DNA of 64,000 nt from Cinclus cinclus (Eukaryota > Chordata > Aves > Passeriformes > Cinclidae), in assembly GCF_963662255.1 (NCBI RefSeq), contig NC_085051.1:54723101-54787100 (forward strand). Reading direction: 5' to 3'. Position numbers and translations under genes: made by a program. The notes beneath the pieces are model-generated. The model was not told where the DNA came from. It saw nothing but the letters and a program-made list of their open reading frames with translations, and did no database searches. Shown here piece after piece: positions 1-12,959 of this stretch; the stretch's first letter is position 1; every line of letters begins with the position of its first letter.

Positions 1-1123
1 GGAAATGTTTCTTTTAACCTCAGTGAGTTTAGATTGGGCATTTTGAGAATATTCCTTTCTGCCATTTAATATCTGGGTGCTATTTAGCTAAGGTAGCATG
101 TTCAAGCAAGGTAGGCTGCATAAGTGATGTCTTCTATTCACTCTTCATCATTTTCCTACTGAGGTACAGTGACTGTCCAAACAATAAGAGAGAAAAGGGT
201 CCAGCCTTGTTTTAACTCAGTTCTACATAACACAGATTGTTTTTTTAATTTTCACACCACTATGATAGAGAAATTGTTTATTCACCACTGATCAGTGAAC
301 AGAAATAACTGTGGATAAACGATGGGATCCAAAGTGTTTGAAAGACTTTTAGACTTGAGTTTTTCAATCCTCCTTTCTTTCATTTCAAAACTATCAAGAG
401 AAAAGCAGGTTGGATATTTCTCTGTTCCACTGTGTATGAAAATGCTCTGTGTTAATGTTATCTTCCCTGGTTGTGACCAAGAAGAACCTAGAAATGAAGA
501 AAATGTCAGATCATCTGCCTCTCCTTCCTCCACCTGCAACTGAATACACTGTCGTGGTCATGTATTGCAAAAGATTACCCAGGAAGACAATTTTGTACAG
601 TCATGAATCTTTTTTGTAGGTAACCAAGGTTTATTTTTCTCAGAAAATGATAGAATATGGCTTTAAATTTGCATCATGGGAAGTGAAGAAATGAAAACAG
701 TGTCTTGAAGTACAGGTCTTAGTAGGAAACAGCCAAATGTCTGTCTCTTCTCCTGTTACCAGGCACTGCACTGAATGGGGACAGAGCTGCAAACCTGTCT
801 GGGGAGTGCAGCGTATACAGAATGGTAAAAAGGACTTTCTTAATCATAAACAAGGCAAGAAAATGCCAACAGTCTCTCTAGGACAGCAGTGTCCAAGGGC
901 TAAGGAGCACTGGGCACTGAATTCTGCTCTGTGCTCCAATGCCCAAAGCACTGTATGAGTGTCCCTAACTGGGATGATCCACAACCTGGCAAAGAATCTC
1001 AGTGGCTTGTGGTTCAAACTTGGTTGTCTGTGACAGTGGCTGTGATGCTGTTGATCTGGGACAGGAAGCTGGCCATGGTGCTTTTTTCAGTCTATATTAG
1101 GATTAATGACAGGTTGGATCTCT

Positions 1124-1181
1124 CCAGCCAGAATTTGTTGAACTCTGCTAAAACCAGCCAGAATATGCTAAACTGCTCAAC
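1124..1181. repeat. Two-copy imperfect 30-bp tandem repeat
   Basis: The string ccagccagaat occurs at 1124 and again at 1154, exactly 30 bases later. The following bases are also similar, apart from a few substitutions and a short deletion. It is a small local duplication with no evident function. Confidence 0.6.
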
Positions 1182-3485
1182 TTCCTCCCAGCCACTTCCT
1201 ACCTGCAGAGTCTCTCCCTTAACATGAGGTGCATACATATGCCACCCTGGAAGCCAGGCCAGCTGAGTGGAAAAACCATAGAGCACAGAGCTGACACAAT
1301 TTCTGTCTTACCATGCACCCCCAGTCCATAGCATGAAGTCTGCAGGGAATGCAGAAGCCTTTCAGTCCTGCTGCTGGAAATTAAAAATATGGGGCTGTTG
1401 CTAAGATTTCAGTGACTTTCCTACCTGCGATGGGCGGGATGACAGTCAGATTCCTGCTGCTTAGTCAGGCTGCATAAATGCTTGCATCTCACTCACATCT
1501 GTATTGGGAAGCCCTCCTGCTTTAAGTTTGCCTGGTTTTGTGACTGGTGTGTCGAAATTTTTCACTGGTGCAGTGATGTACTGTGTGCCTCGGGGGTGGA
1601 AATCCACTAAGCTGAATGTGACTGATCATGCCCTCCTCAAGGAAAGTTCTCTCACTCTGAAGAGAAAAGCTCTATCTATGTTTGATAGTCCTACCCTGTC
1701 ACATACTGGGATTAATGTGGTCCCTGTCAGGAGCTGGCTGGCAGGGTGTAGCAGGTTCTCACACAGAGCTTTTGAGAGACCTTCGGCACCACTGACTTCT
1801 CTGGAGCAAAAACAGCTTTGTCCTCTGTGTGGTAAGAGTGGAGAGGTGCCACTCTGTACCTTAGTGTCCTTGGGACGAGGTGGGGTTATATCTAACAGCT
1901 TCTGTGGCACAACCTGCTGCCAGTGGTGTGGCCAAAGCTGAGACAGTGAGTGTGCTGCTGCAGCTCAGGGAATTTGGCTCCAAACTTTGAATTCAGTCTC
2001 TGAACATGTGTGTTCCCAAGCATCCCAGCCCATCCACTTTGTCCTTTTATTCAGCTCCAGCTGTTGGAATAAAAGGAAACTGAAAACATAATTGATTAGC
2101 AGGCACCCATCACTACCTGCTACGCTGCACCACAGGCTCAGCTCTGCTGCTCACACTGCGCATGCAGCTTTGTGACAGATGTGTCTGGCTTCCTTTTCTT
2201 ATGAAAACCACTCCTTATACTAACAAACTAACAACAAGGGGTAGAAAGTTTACAGTTGTTAGTGCATAGGGAGGAAAAGGGTGAGGTTAAAAGAATACCC
2301 ATTTAGAAATTTTTTTACAAACTCGAAGTAGCAGCAGTGCTGGGTTAAGACCTGAAATTGGTTCAACCCTCACAAATCAGAGAGAAATTCAAGCTGGTTT
2401 TGCATCTTGTTCAATACTGCTACCCTGTGCTACTGCAGGGCGCTTGTATTTTTGGCTATTAAATCTCGGGTTAATACAAAAACTGTGTCAACTGTGGAAG
2501 TAAAGTCATAAAATTCATCCACCCATTCCAAATCCTGAGGGAGCAGAGTGGCTGAAGAACAAGGAATTGACATATACAGAAGTGCCTTAAACAAACCTGG
2601 GGTTCAGATAAACCAAATCTCACTCCAACACTCTGCCCTGAGTCCAAATTTTTTTTTTTGCTACTGCTGTTCTCCCCTTAGCCTCCTTCAGTTTGCTCTG
2701 CAGCCAGGCTGGACCCAGCTGATGCAGCAGGGATTCAAAGGGATTTGGTGTTTACATTGCATTGGCTCCTCCTGCTGTGGTCAGGGACCCTTGCTGCCAG
2801 CTCTCCGTGGCAAAGATCCCAGCAGTCCACCTTGTAGAGCTGCACAAGGAGGTGGGTGGCTTTAGGAAGCTGGTACCCTGCTAAGGGAGGATGTCACAGA
2901 GCTGGCAGGTGCCGTGGGTGACCCCGGCATGTCTGTGCTGGGGCTCAGTGCCGAGGGCACCTTAGAGAAAAGACGCAGACAGGAAGGCAGGAAATGTTTT
3001 GCAGAACAGAGATAACATAGAAAATAATGCTCTGTAAATGGTTTGATTTACTGATTTACACATACAGGGGCTGCCATGTAAGCAGACAGGAAAAGGAAAA
3101 TGGAATGGAGGAGGAGGGGAAGGAAAAAGGCAAGAAGACTTCAAAACAGGCTGGCAGGTTTCATTGGGAACAGGACTTCATGTGCTGGGTTTTGTCCTGA
3201 GCATGGTGTGCTGTGGAGGTCTGCAGTTACACACGGATGCTCAGGATTGTGAATTGTTTGGTTCAAAAGGATGTCTCTCTTTATCAAAATCGGCAACTTG
3301 CATTATCTTGGGGTCCTTTTGCACTGAGAATTCCCTGATGCATACGGGTGGAATCACCCTGGACACACCAGACCTTATCGAGAGCAAATAGTTCCTGAGC
3401 CACTGATCTCAACTTAAGCTCTGTGATGCAGGGGTCACAAGAAGGTAGAGTTGTGAGCCCTGTGCTCTGTTGTTCAGATTTTCTC

Positions 3486-3518
3486 AAAAAAAGAAACCAA
3501 ACCAAACCAAAACAAAAC
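3486..3518. repeat. A/C-rich simple repeat, (AAACC)n-like
   Basis: A run of A is followed by three or four AAACC units that decay into AAAAC. It is the first of several tracts in the window where a poly-A run leads into short C-containing units. Confidence 0.7.
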
Positions 3519-3970
3519 TTCAGAGATCTCTGTGACTTCCTTTGGGGTGAACCTTCCCTCGACATGAGCCTCAGCAAGCACTAGGAAGCACACCTGCCAG
3601 CAGCAGATCTCTCTGCAGAACCTCTGTGCACAAATGATTTTTGTGAGCCTTTGCCAAACTTTTTGTGGTGCACCTGACTGCACCTCAATGCGGGAGCTCA
3701 CAGACCTGGGTAGGCTCTGCTTTACAATTGCATGGGTTTTTTTTAATGTGGTCCACTTCCTTTGTGTCACTGAGCTTCAGGAACTGAGGCTCGTACGTGG
3801 GTGGTGAGCTGGGTGACAGTTCCACTCTGCGGTGAAATCATGACAGTGGAACCATCTCCTGCAGCTGGATGGTTACCTCTGATGTGCTTTTTGAGGCATC
3901 TCCTCTGAGTCTTGGTGGGGGGGGGGCATGATGGTGGGTGTGAAAGACCCCTCTCAATCTCTGCTGGAAG

Positions 3971-4115
3971 CATAGAATAGAATCCTTTAGGTTGGGAAAG
4001 ACCTCTAAGATCATCCTGTCCAACTGTTCACCCAGCACTGCCTAGTTTACCACCAAACCATGTCCCTGAGTTCCACAACCACACATTTTGTGAACACTTT
4101 CAGTGAAGAGTTCAA
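3971..4115 (-). mobile_element. CR1 LINE 3'-end fragment
   Basis: On the plus strand this reads as the reverse complement of a CR1 3' end. It starts with a degenerate catagaatagaatcc tail, then a gttgggaaagacctctaagatc block, the 'gtccaac' block and a 'ccatgtccctgagt' block as in avian CR1. The match ends abruptly near 4112, where an internal deletion seems to join a 'tttcagtgaagag' piece from further inside the element. The rest of the roughly 4.5 kb element is absent, which is the usual 5' truncation of CR1. No coding capacity remains. Confidence 0.85.
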
Positions 4116-5902
4116 AAAATGTACTACTATAAGCAACTTATGTTTTGAAGACAGGAAATTACCTCATGGAGGTATCATATTAGGCCTCCAACTAAAGTGA
4201 AAGATTTAGTGGGGCACATATTTGGAGATGTTTGCTTCACTTTTTCTCAGATAAATTACCTGATACAGTCTGAAAAAATTAGTATGGTCTTTCTTGAAAT
4301 TTCTAGCTATGCCTACACCCCAAAGAGAAAGAAAATCTAAGCTTTCCCCCCTTCTTTCCCAGCAGTTTTTCAGATTTTCTTACTCCATCATAATAATGGA
4401 ACAGACAACAGAAAAATCTACTGGAAATCACTCTTGAAAACACTGACTCAAAAGAGCTCAAAAGAGCTCTGGCACATTTTTTCAGTATAAATACATCTTG
4501 CTATAAATTGGTCTTCCTACAGACACCTGGGATTTTGTTCTGTGTTCAGCAATTTGCTTTCACTTAAACAATGAATTTACAGCCTCATTTTCCAAGCATG
4601 ATTTCCATGGCCTCCTTTCCAATGTACTTTTTGAAGATTCATTTGTAAAGCAACCATATAAATTGGAAAGATTCTTCAACATTAACAAACATCCTTTCCA
4701 TCATCTTTTCTCCTGACACTAGCAGCTTCAATCATTTTGTAAATAAAATTTCTCATGGAAAGACATGTGGTAATGCTTCACCTAGTGCTGGGGTGGCACA
4801 GGCACATTTTAACACATGACACTGGGGATGGAAAATCTCTCTGTCTGTCTATCTGTCTGTGGTGCGTGAGAGTGATACCTGTGGTGGCTTTTCTGGAGTG
4901 AGTTTGCAGACCTTGACACCACAACTCTCTGAGCATCTCGGGCTACCCAGATGGGGGATGTCTTTGCATGAAACCTATGCTCAGCCAAACCTGCAGGTTT
5001 CAAGATTGTAAGAAATGCAAATATTTTATATTTCTCTGCCAGCTTTGGTAGCATGTGCTGCCAAATAGTCGGAAGAAAACAGATACAGCTCAGTTCTGGA
5101 CTCATCTGTGGTCTCGTTTCATTAATCTCATCTTTGAGTTTTAGTTTTCTCCACTTAGAAGCTATCTGTGAATTCTTACAAAGACTTCCTTTGCAGGTAT
5201 TTTGAGATGAAGTTGCAAAAAGATACTATAAGAGACCCAATTATTATCACAAATTAAAAAAGCCCCAAATAACCAACTGTAGATGTCTACATATAATGAT
5301 ACATGGAAATCCCAGAATTTTCCAGAGCCAAATGCCAGTGCTCCCACTGACCTGACTGAATGAAACCGCTCAGGTCCCAGGCAAACAGGATCACTGGCAG
5401 GAGAAAGGTAGGCTGCAAGCCAGCTGCATTCTGGAGCTGCACCTTATGGAATACACACAGCAAATAGCTGGGTGAAAATAAAGGGTGTCTTGTTATGCTA
5501 TGAAGCACCAAAGAACACAAAAATACAAGCACACCAATAAAATATGTCTGCCATTCCTCTGCAGAGGCACTTTCCTGTCTGATCAGCTTGGGTGACATCT
5601 TGGCACTTTCAGAACAGGAGGAAAGGGCTATGAGGACAGAAGAATGAAGACGACCCAGAAAGAATGCAGTGTCTTTTCTCTGCATGGTTTCAAGATGTTT
5701 GAGATGCATGCCCAGCTGTCAGTGAAGGCTCTGGGCAATGGTAAATGAGCTCACGTCTTCTGCAGAGACACAGATGTGGATGTCTGTGGTAGCTGCAGGA
5801 GCAGCCACTGGTATCCTACACCTGGTTTTGGGTGCCCTGGAGAAACCTGACATTGACAGCCAGGAAGTCCCTTTGCTCAGGACTTCTTTAAAGACCAGGA
5901 AA
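4116..5902. other. Unique non-coding DNA with a short (TCTG)n repeat
   Basis: No gene was recognised. A 24-base (TCTG)n-like tract interrupted by one A lies at 4837-4860, and an imperfect duplication of caaaagagct at about 4449-4468. A minus-strand frame of 140 codons (5287-5709) has hydrophobic segments but resembles no protein I know. I treat it as a chance frame. Confidence 0.55.
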
Positions 5903-6420
5903 ACAGGTTGTTCAGAGCCCCGTCCAACCTGGCCTTGAACACTCCCAGGGATGGGGCATTACAGCTTCTCTGGGCAACCTGTCACCAACTTCACAGTAAA
6001 GAATTTCTTCTCAGTATCCAAACCTGCCCTCTGACAGTTTGAATCCATTATCTCTTGTCCTGTCACTCCATGCCCTTGTAAAAAGTCTCTCTAGCTCTCT
6101 TTTAGCCCCTTCAGGCACTGGAAGGTCTCCCTGGAACCTTCTTTACTCCAGGCTGAACATTTACAACTTTCTTGAGTCTGTCTTCATAGCAGAGATGCTC
6201 CAGCACCCTTGAGCACCTTCATGGCCTCATGTGGACCTGGTCCAACAGCTCCACATCCCTCTGATGCTGGGACACCCAGAGTTAGATGTCCAGCATCATG
6301 AGTGGGGTCTCACCAGCATGGAACAGAGGGACAGAATCCCACAGAATCCCCTGCTGAGGACATGGCTGGCTTTCAGCATCCCAAAGTCCTTCTCATCAGG
6401 TCTGCTCTGAATCCATCCTC
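5903..6420 (-). mobile_element. CR1 LINE fragment (end of ORF2 and 3' UTR)
   Basis: About 520 bases match the reverse complement of CR1 in order. Blocks seen are 'ccaacctggccttgaacac', 'cttctctgggcaacctgt', 'cagtaaagaatttcttct', 'cttgtcctgtcactccatgc' and 'ccttgtaaaaagtctctct'. These are followed by 'tccaggctgaac', 'gtcttcatagcagagatgctcc', 'ggtccaacagctccacatcc' and 'gtggggtctcaccag'. This corresponds to the C-terminal part of the reverse-transcriptase ORF and the start of the 3' UTR. The terminal octamer tail is missing on the left, and many small indels break the reading frame, so the copy is dead and old. Confidence 0.93.
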
Positions 6421-8120
6421 TTTCTGTCTGCTGGCTGGTGGAATGACAGCCAGGGATATGTCAGCTAATCTTTTTGCTTTGAAATTTTACTTTAAAAAAT
6501 TATTTTAAAAACTTGACACAGTGGATTCCAGGCCTCTTTCCCTAAAAAGCTTCTTAGCAATCTAAAGGCAGAAAAACAGAAGGAGAGAATGAAAGCTGCT
6601 GTACTGTTTATAAAAATGACATCTTCTGATGTTCTCTGTGACTGTTCTATGGTTCCCTTATAGTGGTTTGTTGTAGAAAAATTATTAACCTGTCATGGTA
6701 ATCTAAGATTTGTGCCCTTTTTCCTAACAACACCACTTTCTGTTAGGACACCATCTTGTGTCTCCTGCCAGAGGGGCTCTTAGTAGAAACATCAGTGATG
6801 GGACAACAAAACAATAAATAATCTGTTATGAAGTCTAAGTCCTTTTGAAAAATGGCAATAACATGCTGGTATTTGCTCTTCAAAGTATTATCCATTATTT
6901 GGGAATGAAGGAGCAAACTCTTGTAGTTAAAGACCTTATCAAGCGCAATCACAAAATCAAATGAAAAGCTGTATTCAAATGCAACCTAATTTATAAAGTG
7001 AATTATTACTTTATTGAATAAGAATTTTAAATAGTCTGAAATGAAAAAAAACAGATTCTATCAGCTCTTGATCTTTCTTTGGTAACCACCAGATTACAAG
7101 TAGTTCCAAATTCTATGTCTGCTACTGAATTTCTGTTCACTTTATTTTAGCATATTTGAAGAGAGTTTGTTTATGGTATAACTGATGGGAAATTCCAGAC
7201 GGAAAGGAGGAGTTAGTACACACAGAGACGGACTCTGAGCTTTTCTTCTAAGCCTTGGGTTTTTTTTTTTTTTTTTCTGAGAAGGAAAGAACAAAACAAC
7301 AACACCCTTTTACCAGTGCTTTTTCATCTGGCTGTGTGGGTGGTATGTTGAAATAATAGTTTTGCGGAGATTAAAGAAAAGCATGACTGCTGTGTAGCTG
7401 CTATCAGAAGGGGGAATCCCAGCTCTTTAGAGAGTGTGCACAACTAGACGTGAGCAGTGTTATTATAGGGTTCAAAAGAAAAAACCAGCCCAAACAATCC
7501 CCTTCTCACCAACCCTCCCCTGGATCTCCAGCATTTTCAGCAGTGGACCAGATCTATGACTGGGAGATCTCTGCCAGTGAGTGGCTGCTGAGTGTGGGCT
7601 CTGTGCTGAGTCTGCAGAGGTCCTGCTGGGTTAAAGCATCTCCTGCAGACATGGGCAGCTTTGCTCTAGAGATGCAAAAGGATGGAGACCCCATCAGCCC
7701 CCTGATGTGTTTGGGTTTTCTCCCAGTTATCAAAGAGCACTGGTGAAATCTCCCCTTTCTTCCAGTCTGGACCCAGCAGAAGACAGTGTGATGTTGGTAT
7801 AAAAGGAATACACCTGCTTAATACATAAGGAACACACCCATTTCAACCTTCCCACCTAAAGCAAAGCAGTCTTTAGTTCCTGGTGTTTTCTTCCATGTAA
7901 ATTCAAGGTACAAAAAAGGCATAACTCCTAGAAGCCATTCTTAGCAGAATGGCAAATGCTTATCATGAACCTCTCCCCTTTTCTAGAGCACATTTAACCC
8001 ACAGTCTGTTTCCTCTTCTTAGCAGTCACACTTTCGGTTGTTTCTGGTGCCTATGTACCTACAGATGAGTCTTCCTATGTGCCAGTGCTGAGTAGTAAAG
8101 CACCTCAGCAGTCTCACTTT
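6421..8120. other. Unique AT-rich non-coding DNA
   Basis: No gene was recognised. The stretch around 6940-7060 is strongly AT-rich. A run of about 17 T lies at 7260-7276, directly after GGG. The remainder is mixed sequence without a recognisable repeat family. Confidence 0.55.
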
Positions 8121-8413
8121 AGTGCCTGGTAAAATTATGGGGACTAATCTGGGAGTTATTGAAAAACACTTGCAAGACAAGGCAGACACTAGTCACAGAC
8201 AGCACAGATTCACGAGGGAAAGTCCTGCTTGACAAACTTAATTTCCTTTTATGACAAGGTAGCTAGTCATAACAATAATCCTTGATCAAGGGAAGCCAGT
8301 TGATGTAATAATTTTGGATTCCAGTAAAGTTTTTGACACTGTCTCTCACAGGATACTTCTGGACAAAATGTCCAGCAAACCGCTGGATAAATACACATCT
8401 ATGATTCCACGAC
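8121..8413 (+). mobile_element. CR1 LINE internal fragment (reverse-transcriptase core)
   Basis: The plus strand starts with a 'gtgcctggtaaaattatgg' block and continues through 'cacgagggaaagtcctgctt', 'gacaaacttaatttcctttta' and 'tatgacaaggtagc'. Conceptual translation gives LDSSKVFDTVSHRILLDKM (about 8312-8370), the counterpart of the CR1 RT motif LDxSKAFDTVxHxxLLxKL. A catalytic-domain piece is therefore recognisable, but frameshifts and stops flank it. After about 8375 the match stops, and a short 'atctatgattccacgact' (about 8397-8413) resembles the CR1 octamer tail. That suggests a large internal deletion between RT core and 3' end. Confidence 0.85.
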
Positions 8414-10963
8414 TCCCCAGCCAGTGGGCTCCTGTGGGTTCCTATGGAGAAAGGGCATGATGAAGAGAGGAGGGGTGGAAGAGGGTGAGGACTGCACCTC
8501 TCCCACTGAAAGCAAGCCAAGCATGTGGAAAATATCTCTGTGTTTCAGAAGGGAAGCAGTTGGGGAACTGACTGTGGCTGGGGAACTTGGCTCCTAGAAG
8601 GAAGTCCCAGTCCCTGGTGCTGAGGCTATTTTTGTCTTTTAACAGACAACTGTAATGGATCAAATGGAAAATCAGCCCTGACAGCTGGGTCTGAAACATG
8701 CCTGCTGCCCATGCACCCTGCCAAAGGTCACGGTCAAGGCCAGACCTGTGCTGGCACAGTTAGAAGCCTGTGGTGATAGTTAGGAACTCAAGATGCAAGT
8801 AGTGTTTTGTGAAAATATCAGTGCAGTTAGCCTACACTCAGTTGCAGTAGACTGAGAAGTGATTTAATGTGAAGGATGAAGCAAATGAAAGACCAAAGAG
8901 CAGAGTTGGTTCTGAACCTCACACAGGGTGGTGTTTGCTCTGGTCTTTGCAGGTTGCTGTTGCAGGTAGTTCATGGTTTGCTCTTTTCAGATTTCTTCGA
9001 AGAGTGCACACATGGAAAGTGTGCAGACAGCAGAAGGCAGCAAGAGTGACTTTCCTGGGGACCCAAAGGCTGCCTCCAGTGGTGGCTCCAAGCACCAGTG
9101 TTCTCTCCCCAAAGCTGCTCCCTCACTCCATGAGTCTGCACATCAGGGGCTGTTTCAACAGTGATATTTCTACTGCTATGCATGAGCATGGAAATAATTT
9201 CCCTACATCTCTGCCTACATCTAACACTGTATACACAGAGTTCTTTTATTCCCTTTTCTCATAGTGTTGTACTGAGACCTGTGCTGTGACCATTCATCAG
9301 TATTTGCAATCTCTCACTTCTCCTGCTCTCACATCAATTATGGGGTAACTTTTAGTGTTTTACAGGACACAACATTGTTCCCTGATACGGCCCTGGAAAA
9401 CCATGAATCTGTCATGTCTGGGCCAAACTCATCAAAACTGTAGCTCAGTCTGGCAAGTAATTCTTGTTCTTTGAAGATGCCAGTTACCCTTTACTATTCA
9501 TTTCTATTTGACTGTACTTACCCAGTTCATCCTCTTTACCCATTTGGGGTATTGATACACTATGAGCACTTCTTTAAATGGAAGTGGTAGAGAGATCATG
9601 TCATCTATTTTGGAAATACTAATTAGCCATAGTGCTTATTTTAAATATTTTTTCCCTAGTAGATCTTGTGTATGAGACTCTTGATGTAACTGAGCAAAAA
9701 TGCCCATCAGCAGCCCTGTGTTACACATGTGCATGGTCTCACTTCTTTCTGAATACAGACAAATAACTATTTAGTACTTTTCTTTTTTACATTACTATTC
9801 ATTTTACTACCTCTCTCTAGTGATATTCCTGCACTGTTTTTAAGCTCCTTTTTCTTCTTAGTAGAAATAAAAATACCTTATTTGCTCTGTTCTGAGGTGT
9901 TTCTATACAGTTCTAATTTTACTTACAAATTTCTCTCAGTTACTTCTATTTTATGTTAAGTGGCAGCTGTTTCACCCTTCCACTGGTGTGATTGGTTTTC
10001 AGTTTCACATTGATTCCTTCACTTTGCTGCTGAACCAGGATGAGATTTTTAGCGTGATCTGTGTGCACTCTTGGCTTGGAAATCTTGACTTTTTGACCAT
10101 CTGATAAACCCTTCATCAAAGGCCTGAACTTTCCTTTGGTTTCTTCTACCCACATTTTATCTAGCAATGAACCTGGATAGTAATTTTCCTTTGAGCTAGA
10201 GAATGTACCTTTTTAATGCTGAGTGTTTAGGGCAGGCAAATAATCAGGTCACAATCAAGTCACAATGATGCCTGGCATCCAGAAGTCAACAAACTATCCA
10301 GAATTTGGTTCACCACAGTATGTTGCAATGAACACTCTCATGGGTGTGAACCTCATGGGGTAGAGAATTCACCTGTACTACCCAAATGCTATTTTTCTAT
10401 TGATTACTTACATCTCTAGCATATGTCTCCCACATGAAGCTCTCTATGCAGACAGAACTCTTCTGTCCACAAATTGGATGAGGGTTAAATAAATGATGTG
10501 TTTTAAGAAAATCATCCTGCATTTTGACTCTGTGACTTTGCCTGGTGCTCTGTAGCAGATCGTTCTGCAGATACTCTCCCTGTTCTGCCAAGCATCTTGC
10601 AAACCTGACCTAGCAGCTCACAAGTCTACAGTGGTGCTAAACAGAACTGCCCCCAATTTGCCCTTCCTAATCAAGTTTTATTTCAGTATCAGGACAGTCA
10701 TCTCTCCAGGCCTCTGTGACATCAGCTTAATTAAATTCCATCACAAGTAACTTTCTGTTCCTCTCATTTCTTACCAGCCCTTCTAGCAGCAATATTATTG
10801 ACCACAAGTTCTCTTTTTTTCATCATTCAGTGGTTTCATCATTCGGTCAGCAAGCTGCTGTCTGTCTGTGGAGCTGCATACACACACTCTCTTGGCAGTG
10901 TTTATTGCTGTTCTAACCAGCCCTCTATGGCCCTCTCTGAAAATGCAGGCAACCCTCATGTGA

Positions 10964-10967
10964 GGGG

Positions 10968-11000
<33 letters not shown>

Positions 11001-11003
11001 TCT
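10964..11003. repeat. G/T-rich simple repeat (GTTT/GTTTT)n
   Basis: GGGG is followed by nine T, then GTTT and GTTTT units, ending in a run of six T. The reverse complement reads as A-rich units leading into CCCC, like the A/C tracts elsewhere in the window. Confidence 0.75.
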
Positions 11004-12941
11004 GTTTCTGGTATTACCCCTCTTCCTCAAAGACAGGAAACAAGCAAAAGAAAATGTTTGCCTCATACCTATTGTGCTAGCCATCTACAGCTTATTCACG
11101 AGTTGTCCTGCTTTGCTTTGGTACACCAGAATTCAAATACAAATCTTTTTTCTTCTGTGTTCAGGCTGTTATTTTGTGTCAGCTCTAGGAGGATGAAAAC
11201 AAGAAAGACTTGAATGCTCATGAAAAGGTCTTTAGTTTTAGGATGTTTCAAGAACATTTGTTGATCTGTTTTGCTGATCTGTTGATGCATGTGAATATTG
11301 ACAAGTGAAACTTCTCATGAGTCGCATCATTGTTACAGTAATGAAAAACGAAACATCATCTGTAGAATCTGGGTTGAGGGAAGGTGGTTGTGAAACAAGC
11401 TGTTGAGGTGGGAATGTCTTTCCAGAAGGAGGAAAGGAGGAGAGTACAAGACAGTAACACGGGAGTGTAAGGGGAAAGTGAGAAACAACATGGGCCAGAG
11501 AGCCTCACACTCTGGGTGCTGCTGCAGAACATGGCAGGGCAGTGTCTAGCAGCTCCTGTCTCCCATCCCATTGCAGGGCAGCCAGATCCACTCAGGACTC
11601 ACCCAGGTGATGTCCTTGCTTCTGGCTGCAGAGCCTAGAATGAAAATGATGGAAATCTTGTGAAAGCATCTTCTGCGTACAGGCAGAGGGCTGCTGAGGC
11701 ATAGAGAGACCAGGACCCCATGGATGCTGCATTGGATGGTGTGGAGAGGGTCAGAGGGAGCCTGGAGAACACTAAGGAAAGTAAGGATGGAGAAGAACCA
11801 TCATTGTGCCATGTCTGGAAAGTCAGGACAAAACATGTAGGCATTACAGCTAGAGTAGGCACAAAAAGAAAAGGCAGGAAGAGTGGGCTGGTGCAGGGAG
11901 GTAAAGGGGGCTTCTATAGCCATGGCATTTGGGATGGGAAGTTAGGGGAGAAGAATTTTGTGCTGCTGAAGGCGGGGATGGTGAAGGAGGTGTGGGCAAG
12001 ATGTATTAGTGTGGGCAAAATGAGAAAAGCCCCAGAGTGGTGATGCTATGGGCAAAGGTAGGAGTTATTGAATCTGATTGCAAGGGGAAGTTAAGGAAAC
12101 AGGAGAAGAAAAGGAAAGTGAATTTGTCATGAAAGTGAAAGAAGGCATTAACAGGAATGGGTCTAAAAGAAAGGTTTGTGTAGGAAGAACAGTCTTTGAG
12201 CTGCTTTTCCTACAAGAACGTGCAAGAGACATTCAAGAGCTAACAGTTACAGAGAAGTCAGAATAACAGTGCAGATGAAAATACCGTTTTCAGTAAAGTG
12301 GTTACTGTGATGGGAAATAGGGATCAGAGTGCCAGAGGAGGCACTGGCAAATGGTGATGGCACCTTCACTGGCAAGGCCTGAAGAGCTGGTGTGAGGGAC
12401 AGACACTAATCTCCAAGGTCACAAATCCAGGGAGGATTTAGATGGGGTCACCACTGGATTTGTTAGTTTCTTCTCCGAGATGCAGTTAGTAAGGAGGAGC
12501 TTGGAAAGAGATACTGGGCAGGTGGACAGGCACTATCAGTTGTCCTGGGAGGTGAAGCATGAAGCCACTGGTTTGTGGAAACAAGATGTGGCCATAAGAC
12601 AGCTGAGAACACCTTCCTCAAATGGGGAAAAGGCTGGGAGAGCTACTCCAGCGTTTTAAGGAAATGAACCTAAGAGATTCCCCCAGGAGGGAGTTAGGAG
12701 AACATCGAGTGGTGGCCTGGAGTTTTGTGGGGCTTCCCTCCATCCCTGTGGCCCCATGGTGTCTTCCCAATGACTCAGAAAATTTCCCAAAGCCCTGCTC
12801 AGAACTCTCTCTGCACGCATCACAACTGGTTTGTGGTTGGTTTCTTTTGAGGATCAAAACTGCAGAAGAAATTTTCTAGCTCCTCTCTGTCTGGGAAATG
12901 GAGTAGTCACTGGGAAAGCACATGTCAGATGGGAACTGGGT

Positions 12942-12959
12942 TGTCTGTCTGTCTGTCTG
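12942..12959. repeat. Short (TGTC)n microsatellite
   Basis: Four and a half perfect tetranucleotide units, followed by a single decayed unit. It is short and probably not highly variable. Confidence 0.7.

Larger units (their letters stand above)
1..3970. other. Unique non-coding DNA, no gene recognised
   Basis: No coding exon, RNA gene or recognisable transposon is visible. Frames of up to 145 codons (1504-1941 plus) match no family I know and lie opposite other open frames. Minor structure is a two-copy imperfect tandem repeat of 30 bases (1124-1181) and an A/C-rich tract at 3486-3518. A run of ten G lies at 3917-3926. The stretch fits intergenic or intronic bird DNA. Confidence 0.6.

Noticed and set aside
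1504..1941. 145-codon plus-strand frame with a CPLCGKSGEVPLC string suggesting a zinc finger
   Set aside because: The cysteine spacing does not continue into a known finger, no flanking splice signals were evident, and a 94-codon frame overlaps on the other strand.
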